64,000 nucleotides of DNA from Streptomyces sp. 71268 (lineage in GTDB: Bacteria; Actinomycetota; Actinomycetes; Streptomycetales; Streptomycetaceae). Shown piece by piece: positions 49,498 to 57,736 of this stretch. The stretch is from the NCBI RefSeq assembly GCF_029392895.1, contig NZ_CP114200.1, positions 3,193,001 through 3,257,000 of the forward strand, read 5' to 3'. The position numbers and the translations under genes were made by a program. A model generated the notes under the pieces. The model was not told the origin of the DNA. It searched no databases and worked only from the letters and a program-made list of their open reading frames with translations. Each line of letters starts with the position of its first letter. The first letter of the stretch is position 1.

Positions 49498-50355
49498 ATG
49501 TCCGCGTACGACCCTTCCACAGTCCCCCGCGCCGACTCGGCGCGGCAACCGCCGACTCCCGTGGCCGGCCCGGGTGGCTCACCGGACGCCGCGCCTGGGC
49601 GCGGCCGGGCCGCCCCCGCGCCGCGCGGGTTACCCCTGTTCGAGCCGGTGCGCGTGCGCCAGACACGCTGGCATCGGCTGCACCACGTGCTCCGCAAGCG
49701 ACGACGCAGGGCGGCCCTCGCCCTGTTGGCGGTGGCGGCGCTGGCCTCGGCGGTCGCGGCGAACCCCACGGACGACAAGTACTCGCCCTCCTCGGCTCCC
49801 TCCCCCACCCCGCCCGGCACTCCCCACACCGGCGACGTACGTGGCGCACCGCCGGCGTTGCCTCCCCCGGCTCGCCCCACCGACCCGCCCGGCGACGAGC
49901 GCGGGCGCCCGACGGACGACCGGCGCGTGGCGGCGGTGCGGATCGCCGACGCCGGGGTCGTACGGCTGCTGCGCCGGGGCGACCTCGTGGATGTGCTGGC
50001 CACCGCGCCCGACGCCGGCTGGACCGGCTCGCTCGCGGCCGGGCCGGCGCCCGCATCAGCCGTTGGCGCGGCCGATGGCTCGGGCGGAATCGACGGGACC
50101 CACGGGGCACACGGGTCGGCCGCGGCCGATGCCGCGCCCCGGGACCGGCCGGCCGAGCGGGAAGCCGCCGCCGATGACGGCCCGCCCGCGGGCCCGCGCG
50201 TGATCGCGCATGCCGCTCGCGTGGTCGACGTGCCGCCGGCACGCGAGACCGCTCCTGGCGAGGGTGCGCTCGTGGTGCTCTCCGTCCCCCGGGAGACCGC
50301 GACGGCCTTGGTCGGCACGGGTCTCGCCGCGCGGTTGGCGGTGGTGCGGCGATGA
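49498..50355 (+). CDS. Membrane protein with RcpC/CpaB-like (SAF) domain
   Basis: 285 residues. A basic segment (L-R-K-R-R-R-R-A-A) precedes one hydrophobic helix at about 78-95 (L-A-L-L-A-V-A-A-L-A-S-A). The outer part has V-A-A-V-R-I-A-D-A-G-V-V-R-L-L-R-R-G-D-L-V-D-V-L-A-T and later A-L-V-V-L-S-V-P-R-E-T-A, matching the RcpC/CpaB layout of Flp pilus assembly proteins. A disordered, Pro/Ala-rich insert splits the domain near residues 180-230. No tad or flp genes are nearby, so a pilus role is uncertain. ATG 49498 is the best start; the ribosome site is weak. Confidence 0.75.
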   Translation: MSAYDPSTVPRADSARQPPTPVAGPGGSPDAAPGRGRAAPAPRGLPLFEPVRVRQTRWHRLHHVLRKRRRRAALALLAVAALASAVAANPTDDKYSPSSAPSPTPPGTPHTGDVRGAPPALPPPARPTDPPGDERGRPTDDRRVAAVRIADAGVVRLLRRGDLVDVLATAPDAGWTGSLAAGPAPASAVGAADGSGGIDGTHGAHGSAAADAAPRDRPAEREAAADDGPPAGPRVIAHAARVVDVPPARETAPGEGALVVLSVPRETATALVGTGLAARLAVVRR

Positions 50356-50469
50356 TTCGCGCTCGTGTGCTGTCAACTCACGGAATCGGGTGGGCGGATT
50401 GGACAGCGCTGCCGCACCGTGCCATAAGTTGCGGAATCTGGAAATCCGATAGTGGAAAGAGGCACGGCC

Positions 50470-51000
50470 GTGAGCAGTTCGGCGACCGACGAGAAGCAGA
50501 GCGTCCTGGAGGGCTTCAAAGCCTTCCTGATGCGCGGCAACGTCATCGACCTGGCGGTAGCCGTCGTCATCGGTGCCGCGTTCACCAACGTCGTGAACTC
50601 GGTGGTGAAGGGCGTCATCAACCCGCTTGTCGGCGCGTTCGGCACCAAGGACCTCGACAGGTACAGCTCCTGTCTCAAGGGCCCGTGCAAGACGAACGAG
50701 GCGGGCGACGTGGTCAGCGGTGTCCCCATCATGTGGGGCACCGTGCTCAGCGCCACCCTGACGTTCCTGATCACGGCCGCGGTCGTGTACTTCCTGATGA
50801 TGCTGCCCATGTCGCGCTACCTGGCGCGGAAGGCGGCCCGGGACAAGCAGGCCGAGGTGGAGCACGCCGAGGCGGAGGCCAGCGAGGTGGAGCTGCTGCG
50901 CGAGATCCGCGACGTGCTGGTCGCGCAGCGCGGTGGACCGGCCTCCGCCGGTCAGGCCGACGGTGGTTCGGAGTCGGGGCCGGCGCCGACCGAGCGCTAG
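50470..51000 (+). CDS. mscL: Large-conductance mechanosensitive channel MscL
   Basis: 176 residues. The first helix is classic MscL: F-K-A-F-L-M-R-G-N-V-I-D-L-A-V-A-V-V-I-G. The second membrane helix is F-L-I-T-A-A-V-V-Y-F-L-M-M-L-P. The loop between is longer than in E. coli and has two Cys (S-S-C-L-K-G-P-C-K). The C-terminal helix carries E-V-E-L-L-R-E-I-R-D-V-L. It opens on membrane tension to relieve osmotic down-shock. The start is GTG 50470 with AGAGG seven bases upstream; an in-frame GTG at 50452 lacks one. Confidence 0.93.
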   Translation: MSSSATDEKQSVLEGFKAFLMRGNVIDLAVAVVIGAAFTNVVNSVVKGVINPLVGAFGTKDLDRYSSCLKGPCKTNEAGDVVSGVPIMWGTVLSATLTFLITAAVVYFLMMLPMSRYLARKAARDKQAEVEHAEAEASEVELLREIRDVLVAQRGGPASAGQADGGSESGPAPTER

Positions 51001-51106
51001 GCGCCGCGTTCCGCCGCTGCCGCGCGCTGTCCGGCGAGGTCGGGAGCGCCCTCTCTGGGCGGCCGACGGCGGCAGCGGCGAAGCCGCCCCACCGACCCGG
51101 GTCCTC

Positions 51107-51292
51107 TTACAGGTGGTGGGGCGGCTTCTCGTCGAGGAAGCGGGCCAAGTCGGCCGAGCCGCCCTCGCCCGCCCTCGGAGTCCGCTCGCCCCATCCCTGG
51201 TCCGTATCGTCCGAGGACTGTTGCGCCAACGGGTCGTCGAAGATCAGCGCGGAAGCCGGATCGCGCGGTTCAGAGGCGGGGGCGGTGCTCAT
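51107..51292 (-). CDS. Small conserved Streptomyces protein of unknown function
   Basis: 61 residues. It ends S-A-D-L-A-R-F-L-D-E-K-P-P-H-H-L; I remember this end in small Streptomyces proteins next to mscL. The rest is Asp/Gln-rich and likely disordered. Start ATG 51292 with a G-run upstream. Its minus orientation between mscL and the AMP-binding gene makes it a free-standing gene. Confidence 0.6.
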   Translation of the reverse strand: MSTAPASEPRDPASALIFDDPLAQQSSDDTDQGWGERTPRAGEGGSADLARFLDEKPPHHL

Positions 51293-51463
51293 GCCCCCAG
51301 GGTACGTCCGCCGCGCGGCATGGCGCCGAGCATCGCTCCGGTCCCCCGTGCCGGAGCGATGCTCGGCGGCGACCGCGTCGCGGCTGCCGGTCCCCCAACC
51401 GGCAGCCGCAGAACGCGGCGGGGCAGGATCACCCGTACCTGCCCCTCTGGTGTGGCCCTCGGT

Positions 51464-52015
51464 CTACCGAGTGGCGGCCAGCTTCTCGTGCCACCAGTGG
51501 TCCCGGCCCGCAACCCAACGGACCGGAAGCCCCAGTCGATGCACGACCAGCACGGCCTCCACCTCGGGACATCCCATCAGCGCCCGGTCGAGGGCGGTCT
51601 TCAACCCGTACGCCCGCCCATCCCGCAGCACCCCATCCACGGTGATCAGCACGCGTGCACCGGACTCCCTGATCCGCTCGCGCAGTGCCCCCACCGGTTC
51701 CCTCATGGGCAGCGAGACACGGGACGCGTCGAGTCGGCCACAGGCGAGCGTCGTGACGACCGACTCCGGCACCAGGGGCAGCATGACGGCCACCTGGTCA
51801 CCGGAGCACACGCCAAGCTCGGTCAGCATGCTTGACGCGCGGGTCGCCTGGTCGAGGAGTTGCGTGTGGGTGAACTCCTCGGCCCGCCCCTGCTCGCCGA
51901 CCCAACGCAACGCCACCGGTTCCCCCGAGCCACCCGATACGGCCGCCGGCGTGGTCACGGCGGCGGAGAGGGTGGTGGCGGTGGCTGATGCGGTGGTGTC
52001 AGATACGGCGAACAT
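51464..52015 (-). CDS. AMP-binding (acyl-CoA synthetase-like) protein, N-terminal part only
   Basis: 183 residues. It covers just the N-terminal part of acetyl-CoA-synthetase-like enzymes: F-T-H-T-Q-L-L-D-Q-A-T-R, L-G-V-C-S-G-D-Q-V-A-V-M-L-P-L-V-P-E-S, and H-R-L-G-L-P-V-R-W-V-A-G-R-D-H-W-W-H. The T-S-G-T-T-G-x-P-K P-loop, the adenylate motifs and the C-terminal lysine domain are absent. It ends at a real stop. It cannot be a full synthetase; it may be a degraded gene or a conserved small derivative. No frameshift is needed to explain it. Confidence 0.75.
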   Translation of the reverse strand: MFAVSDTTASATATTLSAAVTTPAAVSGGSGEPVALRWVGEQGRAEEFTHTQLLDQATRASSMLTELGVCSGDQVAVMLPLVPESVVTTLACGRLDASRVSLPMREPVGALRERIRESGARVLITVDGVLRDGRAYGLKTALDRALMGCPEVEAVLVVHRLGLPVRWVAGRDHWWHEKLAATR

Positions 52016-52367
52016 GAGAACAGCGTGGCGGGCTGGCGTTGACGTCCGATCAACGAACGCTATACGCGCACGTCAGAGGCGGTTTTCGACGGCTAGGCCG
52101 GCCTCGCTCACCCCGTCGGCGCCCCGTCCACGGCCCACCGGCGGGCGGCTCGGGCCCGCCAACGACCCGCTGGTCGCCGCCCGCCACGCTACCTCCGCCG
52201 CACCGTGGCCGAGCCCAGCCGCTCGCCCGACGCGCCGCGCCAGATCACCCCGAGCGGGGCGCCTCGCCACGGCCCACCGATCCGGCTACCGCCCCGTCCC
52301 CGCCCCGCACCCGCTTCGCTCCGTCGCCCCACCGGCCCGGTGCGAGCCGCGTGATAGGCATGGCCCC
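52016..52367. other. Gene-free gap between the AMP-binding and P1 peptidase genes
   Basis: 352 bases. Short frames on both strands are Arg/Ala/Pro-rich filler without motif. The two flanking genes are divergent, so both promoters should lie here; no clear -35/-10 pair was picked out. A less G/C-rich patch around 52050-52090 is the best place to look. Confidence 0.5.
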
Positions 52368-53708
52368 ATGGTGGACGCTGACGACGCCGGAACCGGTTCG
52401 AGCAACGCGACAGCGGCGGGAGGCGGCCCCCGGCCAGGCCCGCGGAACGCCCTGACGGACGTCCGGGGTCTCCGGGTGGGCCACGCCCAGCGACAGGGCG
52501 AGGGCTGGCTGAGCGGCACCACCGTCGTCCTCACCCCGCCGGGCGGCGCGGTGGCCGCGGTGGACGTACGAGGTGGCGGGCCCGGCACCCGAGAGACCGA
52601 CGCGCTCGATCCGCGGAACCTGGTGCAGCAGGTGGAGGCCATCGTCCTGACCGGGGGCAGCGCCTTCGGCCTGGACGCGGCGTCCGGAGTGATGGCGTGG
52701 CTTGAGGAGCGGGGCCGTGGATTCCGGGTCGGCCCGGAGCCGGTCCAGGTGGTACCGGTCGTCCCGGCAGCCGCGCTGTTCGACCTCGGCCGCGGCGGCG
52801 ACTGGCGTGCCCGCCCCGACGCCGCGCTCGGCCGGGAGGCCGCCGCTGCGGCTGCCCACCACGGGGACGGGGCGGTCTGCGCGCGCGGCAACGTGGGAGC
52901 GGGCACCGGAGCGGTGGCTGGCGGCCTCAAGGGCGGCATCGGCACCGCGAGCGTGGTGCTGCCCTCCGGCATCACGGTCGCCGCGCTCGTCGCGGTGAAC
53001 GCGTCTGGCCTGCCGATCGACCCGACAACGGGCCGCTTGTACGGCACCCTCTTCGAACCGCATGACCAAGTCGGCGCCGGAGGCACCGATGGTGATCACT
53101 ATGGGAGGCACGGGGTGGACGCGCCGCTGGGTGAGGCGGTGCCGCACGAGCGGCATGTCGAGGCCCAGCGGCGGCTTCGGGAAGCGCGGGAGGAGTCCGA
53201 ACGACGCTCGGCCGCTTCCGTACGGCCACCGCTGAACACCACGCTCGCCGTCGTGGCCACGGACGCGACGCTGACCCGCGCCCAGGCCCAGAAGCTGGCG
53301 GGCACCGCGCACGACGGGCTGGCCCGCGCCGTACGGCCGGTGCACCTGCTCTCCGACGGGGACACCGTGTTCGCGCTGGCCACCGGCGAACGGCCGTTGC
53401 TGCGCCAGGCCGCCACCGGCGCGACCATGGGCCCGGCTTCGGGTTCGGGTTGGGGCTCGGCTTCGGGTTCGGATCCGGATTCGGATTCGGATTCGGGCCC
53501 ACAGTCCGCGGACCCGACCTGGGACCTGGCCTCGGACCCGGCTTTCGGGGTGCACGCGGCGGCGGGGGCCCTCAACGAGGTGTTCACCGCCGGGGCGGAC
53601 GTACTCATGCGGGCAGTGGTGGACGCGATACTCGCGGCCGAGAGCGTGGACGGTCCAGGCGGCGTCTTCCCTGCCTACCGGGACCTGTACGCCGCGCCAG
53701 CGCCCTGA
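52368..53708 (+). CDS. P1-family (DmpA/NylC-like) Ntn peptidase or amidase
   Basis: 446 residues. The family signature is present: N-A-L-T-D-V-R-G-L-R-V-G-H-A-Q at about 27-41, I-V-L-T-G-G-S-A-F-G-L-D-A-A-S-G-V near 95-111, G-N-V-G-A-G-T-G-A, and the autocleavage site P-L-N-T-T-L-A-V-V-A-T-D-A; Asn290/Thr291 fit the N-T junction used by NylC-type enzymes. Such enzymes cut their own chain and then hydrolyse amides or N-terminal residues. A Gly/Ser/Asp-rich insert at about 357-380 comes from a short DNA repeat (see findings). ATG 52368, just after a Gly/Pro codon run, is the likely start. Confidence 0.9.
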   Translation: MVDADDAGTGSSNATAAGGGPRPGPRNALTDVRGLRVGHAQRQGEGWLSGTTVVLTPPGGAVAAVDVRGGGPGTRETDALDPRNLVQQVEAIVLTGGSAFGLDAASGVMAWLEERGRGFRVGPEPVQVVPVVPAAALFDLGRGGDWRARPDAALGREAAAAAAHHGDGAVCARGNVGAGTGAVAGGLKGGIGTASVVLPSGITVAALVAVNASGLPIDPTTGRLYGTLFEPHDQVGAGGTDGDHYGRHGVDAPLGEAVPHERHVEAQRRLREAREESERRSAASVRPPLNTTLAVVATDATLTRAQAQKLAGTAHDGLARAVRPVHLLSDGDTVFALATGERPLLRQAATGATMGPASGSGWGSASGSDPDSDSDSGPQSADPTWDLASDPAFGVHAAAGALNEVFTAGADVLMRAVVDAILAAESVDGPGGVFPAYRDLYAAPAP

Positions 53709-53746
53709 GCCAGCCCGGTGCGGCGGGTGCTCGACAGCGGCGCCGG

Positions 53747-53834
53747 CTGGCGGGCTGGCGGGCTGGCGGGCTGGCGGGCTGGCGGGCTGGCGGGCTGGCG
53801 GGCTGGCGGGCTGGCGGGCTGGCGGGCTGGCGGG
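53747..53834. repeat. 11 perfect tandem copies of an 8-bp unit
   Basis: CTGGCGGG occurs 11 times head to tail without error over 88 bases, starting 39 bases after the P1 peptidase stop. The unit length is not a multiple of three, so it would read through three frames. Shorter related repeats (GGCTCTGGCCGTGG twice) follow at about 53905-53935. Confidence 0.95.
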
Positions 53835-54376
53835 CGAGTCTCGGCCTTGCCCGGTGTCCGGTACAGCCGTGCTGTGGCTGTTGACTGCTGACTCTGGCGG
53901 CTCTGGCCGTGGCTCCGGCTCTGGCCGTGGCCCTGACCCTGTTCTGCGCAGGGTGCGCGAACCGCGCGGAGCGCCCTGGCTTGCGCGGGGTCACCTGAGT
54001 CGACCGGGAGTTGACCGGGCTCCGCCCGGTTGCCTGAGCTGCGCGATGCTGTCCGGTTCGTAACAGGAGGCGAGGGAATAGCCCGGCGGCGGACGGGGCC
54101 GTCGAGGAGCGGCGGCGGACGGGGTGTCAGGGAGTGCTCTCGATCGGCAGTCTCAGGCGTCGGATGGCGACCCGGCGCAGCCCGAGGCGAGAGCGTGGCC
54201 GGAAACGCGGCGCGAACGAGCTCAAGCGACGCGGGCGGACGGCGCCGCCCGCCGAGAGCGGCGCCGACGTGGGCGCAGGCCATGCGGCCATGAAAGGGGG
54301 TGCTCCTATGTGTTTGGTCAAGGTCCAAGGTCAGTAGGTTCGTGCGGTCAAGGCAGGCCGAGCCGTAGGGGTGTGC
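53835..54376. other. Gene-free region after the 8-bp repeat
   Basis: About 540 bases with no recognisable gene on either strand. It holds the GGCTCTGGCC repeats at the left and GAGCGGCGGCGGACGGGG-like runs near 54100. Open frames seen here are Arg/Ala/Pro filler. Confidence 0.5.
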
Positions 54377-54610
54377 ATGAGTGATAGCCAGGTCACGATC
54401 AAGCTCACGAGTGACGAAGCCCTGGTGCTGTCGCACTGGCTGGAGAAGCTCCAGATGACGGACCTCAGTCGCGTTGTCGACGATCCAGCGGTCTGGGCAC
54501 CGCTCCATCGAATCGCCGGAACACTCGACAAGGCCCTTCCCGAGCTGTTCGCGCCTGACTATGACCAGCGGCTTGAGGCCGCTCGTCACCGGCTTCAGCC
54601 CGAGGACTGA
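54377..54610 (+). CDS. Small conserved Streptomyces protein of unknown function
   Basis: 77 residues from ATG 54377 (GTG 54371 two codons earlier is possible). It reads S-D-S-Q-V-T-I-K-L-T-S-D-E-A-L-V-L-S-H-W-L-E, then V-V-D-D-P-A-V-W-A-P-L-H-R-I-A-G-T-L-D. Codon use is typical of a real gene. I recall similar small proteins in other Streptomyces but no function. It is a single gene; the IS110 remnant begins just after it on the other strand. Confidence 0.75.
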   Translation: MSDSQVTIKLTSDEALVLSHWLEKLQMTDLSRVVDDPAVWAPLHRIAGTLDKALPELFAPDYDQRLEAARHRLQPED

Positions 54611-54639
54611 TCGAGCGGTCTGGGCTCCTCCCCCCGCCA

Positions 54640-55110
54640 CAGCCGGTTGGGGCCCGTTGAAGGTTCATGGCGGAGCAGCTCGAACAGGACCGGCGGGCGA
54701 GGCAGAGCAGGGCCTGGGTGTGGCGCTCGCCCTGAGCGCTCTTCTTGTCGTAATAGGCCCGGGAGGCCGGGTCGCCCACAGCGGCGAAGATCTCTTCAAC
54801 CAGCCGCTCGGCCATCCTCGGCGCCTTCGGCCGCAGCAAGGTGATAAGTCACCGACGGCCGACCTTGCGTATCTGGGCCCGGGATACGAACCGTTCCAAA
54901 CAGGGTGGGGACGGCCGGGTGTCGCAACCGCGGCCTCAGCACCCGCTCCAGCGACGGACGGATGTGGGTCAGCAGGTCATGCAGCCGGTTTGCGACCCGG
55001 GCCGCTTCGCCGGCAGCCGATGTCCCGTACGGCCGCCAGCGACAGGGCCCCGATCGATGCGGGCTGGTCGACCACGACCAGCGCCCGTTCCGTGGTGTCC
55101 TGCAGCTTGG
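54640..55110 (-). pseudogene. IS110-family transposase remnant
   Basis: Three pieces in different frames on the minus strand align in order with IS110 transposases: V-V-V-D-Q-P-A-S-I-G-A-L (about 55040-55090), A-N-R-L-H-D-L-L-T-H-I-R-P-S-L-E-R-V-L and H-P-A-V-P-T-L-F (54900-54990), then P-K-A-P-R-M-A-E-R-L-V-E-E-I-F and D-P-A-S-R-A-Y-Y-D-K-K (54740-54840). Frame breaks and missing parts show decay. The C-terminal and N-terminal ends are lost, and no inverted ends were recognised. Confidence 0.75.
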
Positions 55111-55147
55111 CGGTAACAGGGGCGAGGGGGAAGCCCCCAAACAGGGC

Positions 55148-55185
55148 AGAGCCCCGGTGCGGGGGGGGAGTGGCACCGGGGCTCT
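55148..55185. terminator. Hairpin 1 downstream of hrdD
   Basis: AGAGCCCCGGTGC at 55148-55160 is the exact inverted repeat of GCACCGGGGCTCT at 55173-55185. It lies 53 bases past the hrdD stop on the minus strand. Confidence 0.75.
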
Positions 55186-55196
55186 GGTCTTGGGGG

Positions 55197-55227
55197 CGCT
55201 GAGGTCGGGCGTCGCCCGACCTCAGCG
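55197..55227. terminator. Hairpin 2 immediately downstream of hrdD
   Basis: CGCTGAGGTCGGG at 55197-55209 is the exact inverted repeat of CCCGACCTCAGCG at 55215-55227, with a CGTCG loop. It begins 11 bases after the hrdD stop. Together with hairpin 1 it gives a double terminator. Confidence 0.8.
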
Positions 55228-55237
55228 TCGTGGCGTG

Positions 55238-56239
55238 CTACGCCGCCGCGTCGAAGCCCGTGTCGCGGGCCATCTTCTTCAGTTCGAGCAGGGCGTGCTT
55301 CTCGATCTGTCGGATGCGCTCGCGGGTCAGTCCGTGCTGCTTACCGACCTCGGTCAGGGTGCGCTCGCGGCCGTCCTCCATGCCGTAGCGCGCCTTGATG
55401 ATCGAGGCGGTGCGCTCGTCGAGCCGGCCGATCAGGTCCTCAAGGCCCTCGCGGCGCAGCATCACCAGGACCGACTGCTCCGGGGACTCCGCCGAGGTGT
55501 CCTCGAGCAGGTCACCGAACTGGGTCTCGCCCTCGTCGTCCACCGACATGTTGAGGCTCACCGGGTCACGGGCCCAGTCGAGCACGTCCGCGACCCGCGC
55601 CGGGGTGGAGCCCAGTTCGGCGGCGATCTCCGCGTGCTCCGGATCGCGCCCGTTCTCCCGGTTGAACTCGCGCTGCACCCGACGGATGCGGCCCAACTCC
55701 TCGACCAGGTGGACGGGGAGCCGGATGGTGCGCGACTGATCGGCGATGGAGCGCGTGATGGCCTGCCGAATCCACCAGGTCGCGTACGTCGAGAACTTGA
55801 AGCCCTTGGCGTAGTCGAACTTCTCCACCGCACGCACCAGGCCCGCGTTGCCCTCCTGGATCAGGTCGAGGAGGGGCAGGCCGCTGCGCGGGTACCGGCG
55901 CGCGACCGCTACCACGAGGCGCAGGTTGGAGCGGATGAACACGTCCTTCGCCCGGGCGCCCTCGGCGGCGAGTGCCTCCAGCTCCGCGCGGCTCGCGCCG
56001 CCTGCCTCGGCCTCGTCCACCTCGCCGTCGAGGATCTGCTGGGCGTACACCCCAGCCTCGATGGCCTGGGACAGCTCGACTTCCTTGGCCGCGTCGAGCA
56101 ACGGCGTACGTGCGATCTCGTCCAGGTACATGCCGACCAGGTCGCGGTCGGCGATCTCCCCGCCTACGGCGCGAACGCTGCTTGCCCCGTCAGAACCGGT
56201 GTTGGTGGCCTGACGACGGGCGACGGCACGGGTTGCCAT
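55238..56239 (-). CDS. hrdD: Principal-type RNA polymerase sigma factor HrdD
   Basis: 333 residues, the length of Streptomyces HrdD. Region 1.2 starts D-L-V-G-M-Y-L-D-E-I-A-R-T-P-L-L; region 2 has N-L-R-L-V-V-A-V-A-R-R-Y, L-L-D-L-I-Q-E-G-N-A-G-L and F-S-T-Y-A-T-W-W-I-R-Q-A-I; region 4 ends G-L-T-R-E-R-I-R-Q-I-E-K-H-A-L. The N-terminus M-A-T-R-A-V-A-R-R is that of HrdD. It is a group 2, non-essential sigma-70 factor with HrdB-like promoter use. GGGAG lies upstream of ATG 56239. A SigR-type promoter lies about 90 bases ahead. Confidence 0.95.
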   Translation of the reverse strand: MATRAVARRQATNTGSDGASSVRAVGGEIADRDLVGMYLDEIARTPLLDAAKEVELSQAIEAGVYAQQILDGEVDEAEAGGASRAELEALAAEGARAKDVFIRSNLRLVVAVARRYPRSGLPLLDLIQEGNAGLVRAVEKFDYAKGFKFSTYATWWIRQAITRSIADQSRTIRLPVHLVEELGRIRRVQREFNRENGRDPEHAEIAAELGSTPARVADVLDWARDPVSLNMSVDDEGETQFGDLLEDTSAESPEQSVLVMLRREGLEDLIGRLDERTASIIKARYGMEDGRERTLTEVGKQHGLTRERIRQIEKHALLELKKMARDTGFDAAA

Positions 56240-56327
56240 GCGTGCTCCCTTGCGATGAGTGGGTCGCGGGATCGGGCTGGTCGGGATAGAGGGTCTGGAC
56301 CCTGCAAGTACCCCGTCCGATGGAAAC

Positions 56328-56354
56328 AACGAGCGGAAACCGGACAGAATTCCC
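56328..56354 (-). promoter_or_regulatory. SigR-type promoter of hrdD
   Basis: On the minus strand GGGAAT (56354-56349), 18 spacer bases, then GTT (56330-56328) match the -35 and -10 of the thiol-oxidative-stress sigma factor SigR. The RNA start should be near 56320, giving a leader of about 80 bases before ATG 56239. hrdD of S. coelicolor is a known SigR target, in line with this. Confidence 0.8.
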
Positions 56355-57049
56355 GGCCGGCGCCGCAATTTTCGTGATCATGCAGTACCCTGTCCCGCCG
56401 CAAGGGAGGCCACATGTCAGTGGATCATCGGGAAGCGCAGGTCAGGCTGGGTACCGGAGGCGGCCCCCACGCTTGTCCGACTGCCGGCCCACGCCGCGCC
56501 CGTGAGACGGCCATCACGTCCGTCGCCGCGTTCCACGCTCCCGAGCGGCGTCGTCCGCGTCCACGCTCCTACCCTGTAGACGGCATACATCGCCATCTGG
56601 TTGCTCAGCCCGCCGGCCGCCCGGCGATGGAAAGCCCAGGTGGCGGCACCGGACAGGAGTCGGCCCCGCGCGGCCCGGCCGGCCCGCGCCCCATCGGTCC
56701 CCCCAGACCGTCAGGGCCCGGTCGCCTGCACGAGTAACCAGGTTCGGCCCGCTCTCACCACTCAACCGCCACCCCGCACAACCCCGCGCCGGCGCACCCC
56801 GCTCCCCCGCTACACCGAAACCCCGCCACACCGAGGTCCCGCCAGCGGCCGCATGCCGCGCGCCGCCCCGCGGTGAGCCACCCACCGGATGACCGTCTTC
56901 GCAGGTCACAGTAGACCAACCGGCTGATCGAGTTGCCGGGCGCCGCGACCGGGTGTGCTGTGGAGGGTGTGCCCTGCCGATCGACCAGGGGTGACGGCCA
57001 GGGGTGACGAGAGAGACAGCCCGGGGTGACGAGAGAGAGGGGTCCCGTC
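56355..57049. other. Gene-free region between hrdD and the membrane protein gene
   Basis: About 700 bases. Frames at 56414-56737 (plus) and 56514-56909 (minus) are Pro/Arg/Gly-rich with no known domain and I do not call them genes. Further hrdD promoters may lie in the left part. Near 56985-57040 a GGGGTGACGAGAGAG unit occurs twice just before the next gene. Confidence 0.5.
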
Positions 57050-57487
57050 ATGACGCACAGCCACACGCATCCGCAACCTCACGCACACGGCCCCCGGCAC
57101 GCGCGCCCGCGCAAGCCGGGCGCGACGGCGCGGTACGTCGAACACCACACCTACGCCTGGTCCATCCCGCTCGCGCTGGGCCTGTTCTTCGGCGCTTACG
57201 TCGGCTTCCTGGAACACGACGGCGGCTCGTCGGCGGGCAAGTCCACGATCGTCGGACTGATCGCGGCGGCCGTCTGTTTCGCTGTCTGCTACGCCATCGG
57301 GCGCCGCCAGGGTTCGATGATCACCGAGGTGAAGACGCTCGCGTACGCGGTGGCCTTCGGTTGCGCCTTCGGATTCCTGTACGGGCTCAGCGGCGCAACC
57401 GTGTTCAAGGCGTCCATGATGGGCCTGCTACTCGGCGCGATCATGGGCATCTGCGCCCTGTACGTCTTCCGCAACCGAGCACGCTGA
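57050..57487 (+). CDS. Small multi-spanning membrane protein of unknown function
   Basis: 145 residues. A His-rich start (T-H-S-H-T-H-P-Q-P-H-A-H) could bind metal. Four hydrophobic segments follow: S-I-P-L-A-L-G-L-F-F-G-A-Y-V-G-F, I-V-G-L-I-A-A-A-V-C-F-A-V, L-A-Y-A-V-A-F-G-C-A-F-G-F and G-L-L-L-G-A-I-M-G-I-C-A-L. GAGAGAGGGG seven bases before ATG 57050 decides the start over GTG 57026. No family recognised. It stands alone between hrdD (other strand) and the questin-oxidase-like gene. Confidence 0.75.
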   Translation: MTHSHTHPQPHAHGPRHARPRKPGATARYVEHHTYAWSIPLALGLFFGAYVGFLEHDGGSSAGKSTIVGLIAAAVCFAVCYAIGRRQGSMITEVKTLAYAVAFGCAFGFLYGLSGATVFKASMMGLLLGAIMGICALYVFRNRAR

Positions 57488-57736
57488 CCAGCCGCCGCGA
57501 CCGACCACACCACCGCACCACCGCCCCCACGCCCACACCCGCCGTCGCGTGGACCGCCACACCCCGGCATCACACGTCCCGCATCACGCATCACCCCCAC
57601 GCGTCCCGCACCACGCGCCGCGCACCACGCGTCAAGAGAGCCAGGGCCCAGGTCCATGGTCGCCGGCCGCAGGGACTAGACGTGGTTGGTCCTCGCGACC
57701 GTTCCGGGTCACGGCGCGGCTGCCTAGCGTGCGCCC

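Noticed and set aside
56414..56909. Two overlapping frames upstream of hrdD
   Set aside because: Neither shows a domain or convincing codon pattern; they cover the hrdD promoter region.
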